Assembly (NCBI GenBank): GCA_963555705.1
Contig: OY743171.1
Coordinates: forward strand, 22,567,352 to 22,631,351
Reading direction: 5' to 3'
Origin: Ligustrum vulgare
Taxonomy: Eukaryota; Streptophyta; Magnoliopsida; Lamiales; Oleaceae
Length of the DNA: 64,000 nucleotides
The position numbers and the translations under genes were made by a program. Below, piece by piece: positions 24,928 through 35,699 of the stretch. The stretch's first letter is position 1. Each line of letters begins with the position of its first letter. The notes under the pieces were generated by a model. It saw nothing but the letters and a program-made list of their open reading frames with translations, was not told the DNA's origin and ran no database searches.

Positions 24928-27900
24928 GTGCATTCTTTGACTCCCATAATTGCCTTGAACATGAATATTGCTAAGGTAGAAGTAGAAATATGGAATGGGA
25001 AGGGGGACTTTAGTTTATGGAGACAGAAAATTAAAGCCCTATTACTTCAATTAAAATGTTCTAAAGCAATTGATGAAACCTGGCCTGAAACTATGACTGA
25101 GGAAAGAAGAACTGAATTAGATGAACTTTCCTGGAGTACCCTGTTCCTTCACCTATCTGATACAGTGATTAGGAAAGTAGGGGATACCAACACTGCTGCA
25201 GACCTATGGGACAAACTTGAAGAACTTTTTCTTACTGTTTCTTTACCAAATAAATGTTTTTTATGGAAACAATTTTTTAGTTTCAAGTTTAATCCAAATT
25301 TAGGTGCTAAAGAAAACATAGACAGGTTTAATAGGATAACCCAGGATCTTCTAAATGCAGGAGAGAAAACCACTGAAGACCAGAGGATTGTGTGTTTGTT
25401 AAACGGCATGGGGGATAAGTATAAGGACATTAGGAATGCTTTAGAGTTTGGAGGGCAAAAATTGTCTGTTGAAATAATATATACATCTCTTAAGAATAAG
25501 GAATTAGAATCCAGGTCTGAGCACAAAGAGGCCTATAATGTTGAGTCCACATCATATAGGGATAGAAACTCATTTAGAGGAAATTTAAGACCCTGGACCC
25601 AAAATAAAAACAATTCTAGACAGGCTAAAGACTATCAAAATAGAAATTTCATACCAAACAAACCTAGGGATAAGAAATATGATCATAAAATTTTTAATCA
25701 AAACAGGTTTGAAACTAAAAGGTATGATAATAAGAATAATAGGAAGCCTGATGAAACTAGAAAATGTTTTTACTGTGGAAAGATAGGTCATTTGGTTGAA
25801 AAGTGTTTTAAGAAATTAAGAGATGATGCTAGAAATAAACCACAGGAACATGCAGACATCCAAAACAATAGTGGAGTTGTTTATGTCACAACCACTTCTA
25901 ATATGAAAGATGAATGGATTTTAGACTTAGGTTGTACTTTCCATATGTGCCCTTATAGGGATTTATTTGATACCTTCTTTGTGCATGCCTCTGGTTCTGT
26001 GAAACTAGGAAATGATGTATCCTGTGACATAAAAGGAATAGGTTCTGTGACCTTAAAACTTGCTGAAAATAACAAATTGATCTTAAATCAAACCAGGTAT
26101 GTCCCTGATTTAAGAAGAAACCTCATATCATTGGGTATCTTAGATGATGAGGGTTATAAAATAAAACTCAGCAGTGGATACATAAATATTTTGAAAAACA
26201 ATTTGTTGTGTTTAAGCACAGTAAAGACCAATGGCATTTATATTTTGTCTGTGAAATATTCTCCTCCTACTTCTCTGACTATTGAAATTGTTGACATTAA
26301 TCTGTCTGATTTGTGGCATAAAATATTAGGCCATGTAGGAGAAAAAGGACTTAAAAGGTTAGAGAAAAATGGATTTTTTGGAAAGAATGATTTTCAGAAA
26401 CTTAGTTTTTGTGAAGAATGTGTTTTGGGAAAACAACAAACTTCTTCATTTGGTAAAGTTGTTCATAAATCCAAGGTAATTCTTGAATATTTGCATGCAG
26501 ACCTTTGGGGTCCTGCTCCTGTTAACACAGTTTCTGGTTTTAAATATTTCTTGTTGATTGTTGATGACTAATCTAGAAAGTCTTGGGTTCATTTATTAAA
26601 AACCAAAGACCATACTGTTACTGTTTTCAAAAACTTCATTACCTTGGTTGAAATTTTGAAAAACAAAAGGGTTAAAGTGATCAGAACTGACAATGGTTTG
26701 GAGTTCTGCAATTTTGAATTTGATGAGTTTTGCAAAAACCAAGGCATACTTAGACATAGGACTGTTTCATACAGTCCACAACAAAATGGGGTTACTAAAA
26801 GGATGAACAGGACCTTGTTAGAAAGAACAAGGTGCATGTTAATCCAATCAAATTTGCCAAAAATATTTTGGGGGGAAGCAGTTAAAACTACATGTTTCCT
26901 AATCAGTCCTTCTAGTGCTGTGAACTACAGCATTCCAGATCAAATCTGGAATGATGCAGTTCCAAATTACTCTGTTTTAAAGGTTTTTGGCTGTTCTGCC
27001 TATGCTCATCAGGTTCAGTCCAAACTTGAACCAAGATCTTTAAAATGTGTCTTTGTTGGTTATGGGGAAGGGGTTAAAGGTGTAGACTTTGGGTCAAAGA
27101 ACAAAGTGGTTTCAAAGTTATTTTAAGCAGGTCTTTCATTTTTAATGAAAAAAATTTTCCTTGCAAGTTTGAAAAGAATGAAAATCCACTTTGTGAAAAA
27201 GATTTTTTAACAACTGAAGTAAGCTTTGATGATTCTTACCTTCAGCCTAAGCAGCCCCAACATTTGCATAATAATGTGTCTGCATCACCTGCACCCACTT
27301 CACCCACACTGTCTGAACATGATGAACTTGTTTTAGACAACTATCAACTGGCCAGAGATAGGACTAGAAGAGAAATAAGACCCCCTGTTAGATTTGATGA
27401 TTTTGAATCCTATTCTGTTTCTGTTTTGTCTACTTCTTTGGATCCTGAACCTGTTTCATTTGAAGAAGCTATGGGATCAAAAGATAAACACTTGTGGATT
27501 GCTGCCATGCAAGAGGAAATGAATTACCTAATTAAGAATAAAACCTGGATTTTGGTAGATAGACCTCCTAACAAGAAATTAATTGACTGCAAGTGGATTT
27601 ATAAAATTAAAGATGGGGATTCTGAAGAGGGCAAACCTAGATATAAGGCTAGGTTAGTTGCTAAAGGGTTTTCACAAAAAGAAGGCATAGACTATACTGA
27701 AATATTTTCTCCTGTTGTGAAATATACCTCAATTAGAATTCTGTTTGCTTTAGTTGCTCAAAATGATTTAGAACTTGTGCAAATGGATATGAAAACTGCT
27801 TTTTTGTATGGTATGCTTGATAAAACCATTTATATGTCTCAACCAAAAGGTTTTGAACAGAAAAATAAACCTGATCTAGCGTGTTTGCTTCAGAAATCTC

Positions 27901-29051
27901 TTTATGGTCTTAAACAAGCACCTAGACAATGGTACAAAAGATTTGATAATTTCATTCAAATCCTAAAATTTCAGAAAAACTCATATGACTCTTGTTTTTA
28001 CTTTAAAAATGATTTTTCTGATCCTATGTATCTTCTTCTGTATGTGGATGATATGCTCATAGCTGGTAAGAACCTGCAGGCTATTTCTAGTCTTAAGCAG
28101 AATTTGAAAACTGAATTTGAAATGAAAGACCTAGGACCAGCTAGAAAAATTCTTGGTATTGATGTTTTTAGAAATAAACATGCAGGGAAAATTTTTCTCA
28201 ATCAAAAGTGTTACATTGAAAAACTTTTGAAAAAATTTTCTCTACTTGACTCTAAATCTGTTTCACTTCCACTGCCTTCTCATTTTAAGTTTTCTTGTGA
28301 TCAATGTCCTAAAACTGCAGAAGAATTTCATAGAATGAAAAATGTTCCTTATTCTAATGTTGTAGGCTCTGTCATGTATTTAATGGTCTCAACCAGACCA
28401 GACATTGCATTCTCTGTCAGTGTTTTGAGTAGATTTATGAGTAATCCAAGGGAACCCCACTGGGAAGCTCTTAAATCTTTATTAAAATATTTGAAAGGAA
28501 GTTTGAATTTGAGTCTTATGTTTTCTAAATCCAAAGCTGCCTTTGAACTTGGATTTGTAGACTCTGACTTTGCTGGAAATATTGACAACAGGAAGTCTAC
28601 CTCTGCTTACTTTTTTACTTTAAATTCTGCCTGCATCAGTTGGAAAGCACAACTTCAGAAATTAGTTGCCCTTTCTTCAACTGAAGCAGAATATATCTCA
28701 GCTACTGATGCAGTTAAAGAATGCATGTGGCTGAGGGGTCTGCTTTCTGAAATTGGGTGTTTGAGTAAACCTGAAATTGACATTTATACTGATAGCCAGA
28801 GTGCTTTATATCTTTCTAAAAATCATGTGTTTCATAATAGGTCCAAACATATAGATGTCAAATTTCATTTCATAAGAGACATCATTGAAAAAGGTTTTGT
28901 GAAAATGATTAAGATTCCTACTCAGTTAAATCCAGCAGATGCTGGAACTAAAATTATACCTATTACAAAGTTTAAGGATGCTCTGAATTTTCTTAACATT
29001 TTGGAATTTGATACTGCTTTACTGTATTTTTGCAGGGAACTAAGTGTTTGA
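24928..29051 (+). pseudogene. Copia gag-pol polyprotein, broken
   Basis: The first frame spans 24928-26571; the likely start is the second Met (24961). It holds gag, a CCHC knuckle CFYCGKIGHLVEKC from residue 280, a protease whose triplet is D333-L-G rather than DSG, and the HHCC segment of integrase. TAA at 26569-26571 interrupts the integrase core, which continues in the same frame to 27126. In that part TDNG is present, but the position of the catalytic Glu (NGVTKRMNRTL) is Lys. A frameshift near 27100-27120 leads to the frame ending at 29051, with reverse transcriptase (YVDD at 28041-28052) and RNase H (FVDSDFAG, STEAEY, YTDSQSA). RT and RNase H look intact. Confidence 0.93.
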
Positions 29052-29128
29052 GAGAATAGCTTATAGATGCTGAAGGTTTACAAAACTGGTCATAGGAGCT
29101 GAAATGACAAAACTGCAGTCTGAACCAA

Positions 29129-29142
29129 TTGAGGGGAAGATT
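29129..29142 (+). promoter_or_regulatory. Polypurine tract of the copia element
   Basis: TTGAGGGGAAGATT immediately upstream of the 3' LTR. Confidence 0.85.
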
Positions 29143-29760
29143 TGTAAAGTCATTTGGCCCAAACTGCTGGCTTAGCCCAGTTCTATGCCCAAAACAAATC
29201 AGAACTTGGGCCTCCTAATTTTGATCCAATGCTGAGCCCACTTCACTTCTTAACCCGGAGCATTAGACGCGTTTTTCTTCAAGTCACGCTTTTATCCTTT
29301 AAACTGAATCTGTTACAACCATTTGATCAAACCACTTGGAACCGTTCAGGCCGTTGGATCACCTTGTTTTATACGCCAGATGATAAGGCCTAAGGGAGTC
29401 CAGATGCATCCATTCTGATTGAATCGTTTTCATCCTTGTTCTGAAATCTCTCAAAAATTCTCTCTCATCGCCTCCTTTGATCTAGGCGATTCACTTCTCT
29501 CTCGCTTGTTCTTCAGTAGAAATTTGTTGTATTCTTCTGAAATTGTTTAGAGAAGTTTATGTGTTCTTGTAAACACAATTTGTTACTGTGTTTTGAGGTT
29601 TTCGTTGAGGAGTTTTTACGCAGTTCGCGTTTTTTGTTATCTTTGGGGTTTCTGTAAATCTTTTGAATTTTTCTTAAACGTTTATACAATTTTTGTAAAG
29701 CTTTGTGAATCAATATATTTCTCAGTTTTCTTGTGTTGTTTTACACTTGATTTCTCTACA
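29143..29760 (+). repeat. 3' LTR of the copia element
   Basis: 618 bp, same length as the 5' LTR with about 10 substitutions and no visible indel. It ends CTCTACA, followed by GTTAT. Confidence 0.95.
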
Positions 29761-30031
29761 GTTATTTTTGTACGGACTGTTAGCATCAATTTTGTCCCAA
29801 ACTCCAGTAAAATGCACTACTAAACATTCTTGTAGAACCATGAAACACCAAATAATGAAAGAACAAAAACCAGGCTATGAAAAACCATATAATGTTCATG
29901 CTTCACAGACATTACAAGGTTCTAGATTGAGGCCAGCTAGAGAAGAAAACTCATCCTGACTCGCCTCGCTTTTGATGTAGCTCAAATTATTGAAGTGCTC
30001 AATGTTGATGAAATATCAAGCAGAAGAGGTC

Positions 30032-30396
30032 CAGTGTTTAAAAAATCGGAAATTGGTTCGACCCAAAAAAGCCAACGGATAAATGGTCAACAGGTCCGAC
30101 CCGGTTGAACCAGTTTTAATTAATAAATTAAAAATTATTTAAAAAATCACAATTTTTTCTAAAAAATAAGTTATTTTACAAATAAATCAATATTTACTTA
30201 TTTAGAAAATAAAAACTTACATAAAGGTAGCTTAAAAAAAAAGGTTCAAACCTAGCAGGGTCGACCGGTTCCCTAGTTAACTAGGAAAAAACCGGGTTTT
30301 GTAATCGGGTTTTTAAATCAGATCAGACCGGTTTTCCTTCCAATCCTCTATTTCTTCGGTCGAATCGGTTGATTCTGTCCGATTTTCTAAACAATG
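30032..30396. mobile_element. hAT MITE, copy 2, with 8-bp target duplication
   Basis: 365 bp. It begins CAGTGTTTAAAAAATCGG and ends CCGATTTTCTAAACAATG, inverted repeats of 18 bp with two mismatches. It is flanked by the perfect 8-bp duplication AAGAGGTC (30024-30031, 30397-30404), diagnostic of the hAT superfamily. Related to the copy at 22214-22588. Non-coding. Confidence 0.88.
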
Positions 30397-30647
30397 AAGA
30401 GGTCTCAATCAAGAAATTACTATTAAGCATACTGATGATACATGTTGAGGCTCTTACTACAGTTGTTTAATTAACTTGATTTTCATATTTTCAACCACAA
30501 TTGATGTTGTTAACATGATTGCTACTGATACTACTAGTTCCGGAACAAGAGATGGTGCGTGCATTTTATTGGATTCGATGTTAAATTTTAATTTTTCATT
30601 TAATTTACATGTAAAGAAAATATTAGGAATTTCAAATGAGTTGTCTT

Positions 30648-30808
30648 AGCCTCTGTTTGGAAAACTTGTTTAAAACATGTTTTTAAATAACAAAATTTAT
30701 CAAACCACTTTTAAACCATAAATATTTTCTCTCTCTATTTTTTAACCACATATTTTACCTAAAAAAATATGTTTTTAAATACAAAACTTTTAACAAACAG
30801 AACCTAAA
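30648..30808. mobile_element. Short MITE-like inverted repeat element
   Basis: About 160 bp, bounded by TTAGCCTCTGTTTG and CAAACAGAACCTAA, imperfect inverted repeats, with an A/T-rich interior that is itself partly palindromic. The class is not certain (PIF/Harbinger- or hAT-like). Confidence 0.5.
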
Positions 30809-31009
30809 GCATTACAAATAAAAGATCAAAAAATTGTCAATGCCATGAGATTGTTAAAATTATGTGAAGTATAGGTCCAAACCATGAGGGATGATAGATG
30901 CGATTCTTTATTTTTATTTTTATTTTTTTTATTATTTTTTGAATGATTTGTTCATTTTGTAAAGCTTATGAGATCATTGTTCCCAATATAAATGATATGT
31001 TTATAGTTC

Positions 31010-31560
31010 TCGATTGTTCACGACGTGACACCGTGATTAATTTACATCACTTTCATGTAAAAATGTTTTATGCCATAATTGATAAGCAATTTCAAGAGTT
31101 GACTACTCATTTTTTTAGGTAAATAATGACCAACTCCTTTGTATTGCATGTTTATGTTCAAACAATTCATTTGCTACTTTTGACAAGGAAAAAGTGATTC
31201 GACTATTGAGTATTATAGATTTTGATGCAAAATATATCTTAGAACTTGATGATCAACTTGATATATATATTCTTGACATGCTCGTTGACAAAGATTTTTG
31301 AAGATTACATAGCCTTAGTGATCTCAAACAAAAGTTGGTCGCAAAAAATATGAAGCGTATCCATTAGTCTGCAAACTTGTGATATTAGTCTTAATTCTTC
31401 CTGTGGCTACTGTTAAAGTTGTGAGCATTTTCTGTAATGACTTATGTTAAAAATCGTTATCACAATCAAATTGAAGATCAATGATTGAATGATAATTTGA
31501 TTACATATATTGATAAGGACGTGTGGCAAAATTAAGAATGATCTAATCATAGAACTTTAT
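31010..31560 (+). pseudogene. hAT transposase C-terminal relic (MYM-type zinc finger group)
   Basis: In shifting frames the text reads FYAIIDKQFQELTTHF, then LLCIACLCSNNSFATFDKEK, LDIYILDMLVDKDF, SDLKQKLVAKN, and finally IEDQ and LITYIDKDVW. This order and wording match the C-terminal third of plant hAT transposases annotated as zinc finger MYM-type protein 1-like, ending in the dimerisation domain. Several frameshifts and stops show long decay. Upstream transposase parts were not found. Confidence 0.72.
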
Positions 31561-32121
31561 CAAAGTACGAGAAAACGTAGAGAACAATTGTAATACAATA
31601 TCTAATGCTTAGTTTCTAGTGTTCATAGACGCAGAAAATGGAGGGGAAAGAGGACGCATGGTTAGATAAGAATTTACAATATCGACTGAATAGAAATTCG
31701 AATATGATATTCTTTGCCTCTGTTCGGCTGCGCCAGCCACCGTTTTTTGTGTTATTTTTGTTTTCTAGATAAATTAAGTGGTTAAAAAGTGATTTCGAAA
31801 AATGTGTGATTAGAAAGTTATATTGAAAATGGTAATGCATTATAAATATAGCTATAACTATTTAGAACACGGGCTTTAATATAGAATTTGGTTTGAGTAA
31901 TTAATGTCATGGAAAGTGTGACATTAATTGAGTTCAACCTAGGTCAGAGCAAAAACTGTCTTAATGTACATATAGCCAAGCAGGAAACCTTCTAAAAAGC
32001 ATCACAGGACTCGATTCTAATCCTCTCGTGTTTCCACTTAAAGAGAGACCAAAGACGACAGTATTAAAAAGACAGATTTCTCTGGTTTTTCTCTGAACTA
32101 AACAGTCATCTGGTAAGTAGA
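31561..32121 (-). other. Spacer and probable TFIIA-L 3' untranslated region
   Basis: About 31990-32121 probably contains the 3' untranslated region of the minus-strand TFIIA-L gene. A patch at 31720-31850 (GTTCGGCTGCGCCAGCCACC and following) resembles transposon-derived sequence also seen near 2080-2160. No coding sequence is evident. Confidence 0.4.
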
Positions 32122-35100
32122 TCAGAAGTCAAATTCTCCTGTTGCCTGTGGAAGAAACAAGCACCAAAATTATGGTTCTAAATGTCCAGATGATGCACTT
32201 GCAAAATGTAAAGAGCAGCAGCATATGAACCAAACGAAAGGGAATGGGTAATGAAAATTAGGACAGAAACACCTTGTTGAACAGAATGTCTTTGTTGTTT
32301 ATGTGCATAATGCCATCCTTCAGATTGCATTTCCACTTGTTCTTGGTACGCGTCACCTATAAAAAAGCATCCATCAGTTATATCATCACTTTAGTAATAA
32401 TATAATATAGCAGAAAGAATAAGAACACATCAAAGGACCCTGGAAAACTCTCTTTGGGTCATTACCTTGTCAAATTGTGCCAGAACCAAATGTGCAGTGT
32501 TAAGATCCACCCCTTGGTCAACGTCATCTAAATCGTCGTCGTCGTCGTCTTCATTCAAAGGTTCATCGTCTTCATCATCTGCAGTGTCATTCTGGTGAAC
32601 AGGAGCAGGAGTCGGTGCTTGCATCTCTAAAAAACATGCAGATGACAGAACAACTATTAGGCTAAACAGCTAACACTATTCGATTTCTCAGGTTTAGATG
32701 ATTCCAAACAAGTCTTGTATTCAAATGTGTCTTAAGAGTACTGGGTTAATGATATGAAAGAGACAAGTGTCTCTAACTGACAAGAGTTTCAAACAATTTC
32801 ACCAAGACATCAAACCATAAAACAGACATCTGAATCTGAACTGGAAAAAGGATATCAAGCAACATGGTGAAATTTTCAAATTAACAAAGGGAAATGGAAT
32901 GTTAAACTGAGTTTTTTTAATATATAGGAAACTAAACTCAGCCCCATCTTCCCCTATCCCAACTATCCACTATCATATTTGCCAAAAAAAGATGAAAAGA
33001 TAAACCTTATCAAGCCTTCTTAATTGACTTGAGTGCATCTTCAGTTAACCATTGGTAGAGAATAACATGTGCTGAAGTATTATCAATTATGCTATAGCAA
33101 CTCTTTGTTAATCATCATTCTGCAGAATACCTATCTTTTTTATCTCTCTCGCACAAATAAACTTTTTATTTCAAACACAAAGGTATAGAAGAATCTGAGA
33201 GATTAATTGGTACTTGCACTTTTTATCCACAAGTAAAATCACTTATACTCCATTGTCACATTCTTCAAAAAGTAACATGTAGGCACTATATCTCATTACA
33301 TTGCTTGCTTGTTATATGTCATCAAGATATTACTTATTCGAACGAACTTGTACAAGATATGAAACATTGATCTCAAGCCATCATATTCTCTGCTGAAACA
33401 ATGATCATCATATAAACTTGATTGCTAAGATTTCTTGCTGAACTTAAACTACAATATACCCTGTCGAAGAGGCTCTTAATGAGCTAAACTACCATGCAGT
33501 TTCTTCTACTTCGTCGTCTAAGCATAATCCCGTAAAATATTAATTGTTATGCTGCTAAAGTTGGACTGATCCTTCCAACTGAAAGAAAAGGATTGTTGTT
33601 GTAGGCAATATATAATCAAAAGATTAAGGTGTAATTTGACTTACCATCCAAAGAAAAGGGTTAAAAATGTAACTGAACAGATACTCCAAAGGAATAAAGA
33701 TCACTGTTGTTGTTGACTTTGAATAGTTGAGTTATTGAACCCCGAACGGGAAGCTTTTTAACAATGGACATAGGTATATTAACCAAAACATTGATAAATA
33801 CAATGTGCACATCTCCATCTGTTCTGTTTCAGATGTTACAATTTATCTTCTTTGAATAAATACTGTTCTTCAAAAAGCATAAATCCATTGCACATAGCAC
33901 TTGACAATTTTTTTTCTGCTGCACTTACACTGAAATTGAAAGGGGCTTCAGAATTCTAAATATCGTTAGAAACTTAAGAATGTGCTTAGTTGTCTATTAA
34001 TCAACCCCCTCTAATTAACAAACAAAACATAAGAGCATGAATACTTTAAGACAACCATTGCACTGAGTGCTTGACCGTTTTATTCTGCTGCACTTGCATT
34101 GAAAGTTGAAAGGGGATTTCGGAAATCTAAAAATTAGAAACTTAAGAATTTGCTTAATTTCTTATTCCTCAACCCCATCTAGATAGACTATCTAACAAAC
34201 TGCATAAATATAAGAGCATGAATACTTTGACATATCACATGGTGTAAGATAGATGAAGAGTTATACCATGTGAAGCGGGCGTGTTCACTATATTGTAGTC
34301 TTCATTGGCAACACCTTGATAATTGTATATCTTCAGGTAACAATAACGCAGCCAGATAAGTTAAACTTCCATTGAGCATCATCATCATCATTTTAAAACA
34401 TGTCATGTACCTCATGAAAACGTACACATTACAGTAACATAAATGAAAATAAAAATAAAATTTGTCCAGCTTCTCGTGAAAAATGAAATAATTAAGAAGA
34501 GATGGTAGCTGACATATGAGAGATCCCAACCAGGATAGGCACAAGTCAACCGAAATGGAGCACCCAGAATAATATTGTTGTCAGCCATTACAATAACAAT
34601 GCACCATTTACTGTTCTTTAACCAGCGAGCAGACAGCTTTTTAATATTGAATAAATCGAGTTTACTCTCAAATTGTTTCGACAGCATTCAATTTAACTTG
34701 AACAAAATAGAAAGTTTTAGAAGCTAATTAGTAAAAAGGGAATCATAGTCTTGTTATCCACTCCACATTTAGATGAAAGAATGAAATTTCATATGCAACA
34801 TTAAAGAAAAAGGGAAATTGCTTTAAAAGGCCAAGTATTACGAAGCATCGCAAAACATACATACAACTGAAAAGCCAGGAAACCAATTGTGCAAATACTA
34901 AAATTATTGTGCATTGCCATGTTCTAGAGCAAGGATATCCCTGACCAATTTCAGTTACATGTATAAATCAAAGACAAATAAATTTGAAGGAAGTCATGTC
35001 TGAAATTCTCAAGTCCTCAAAGTAGGGTTTCAATTGATTGTGTCAACCTTTAAAGATGAAAGGTAAATTAAACTTAAATAACAATGGAGGGAAAGAGCAA

Positions 35101-35667
35101 GTTTGGCTAAAAGTAAATAGAAGTTACTTCACGTACAGTTTAATTTCAAACATGTTTGGATAGGATTTCTTGTCTCGAACAATTTAAAAAAAAAAAAAAA
35201 ATTAGTTATTTTGAAAATAACTCTTACCTCGGTCAAAATAACTTACTTATCCAACTTTGATCAATAACTTGAATTATTTATTATAATCATATTTACTTCT
35301 AAGTAACTTTCGAAGCTTAGCCAAGCATGCTATTAATCTTGCTAAGACACAGTGGTGTAAGGGCTTCATGAGACATGACAAGTTCATTCCCAAATTACAT
35401 GATTATTACATCTGTTAATAAAGTAAGAATTTGTTTATAAGTAAAAATACTACTAATAAGACAAAAATTCACTTATAAAATTTAAAAAGTTACTTATAAG
35501 TAAAAAAATCACTTCTAAAAATTATTTAAAAGTATAAAATTAACTTACAATTGTAAGTTCACGTATAAGTAAAAAATCCTTACATTTTAAGTAAATATTT
35601 AACTTTTTTATGTTCAATATTAAAAAAAAAAAAAAAATATTGCATGAGTAAAATATCACTTAGGAGT

Positions 35668-35699
<32 letters not shown>

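Larger units (their letters stand above)
23644..29760 (+). mobile_element. Ty1/copia retrotransposon, 6117 bp, complete
   Basis: Two LTRs of 618 bp each (23644-24261 and 29143-29760) are flanked by the identical 5-bp repeat GTTAT (23639-23643 and 29761-29765). TGGTATCAGAG after the 5' LTR is the initiator-Met primer site, and GAGGGGAAGAT before the 3' LTR is the polypurine tract. The order protease, integrase, reverse transcriptase, RNase H is copia type. I count about 10 differences between the LTRs (1.6%). At commonly used plant rates this suggests insertion around one million years ago. The coding region carries a stop, a frameshift and changed catalytic residues, so the copy is defective. 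Confidence 0.96.

Noticed and set aside
32430..32624. 64-codon acidic minus-strand ORF as a separate small gene
   Set aside because: It is exon 9 of TFIIA-L read through its donor site; splice sites and homology place it in the larger gene.
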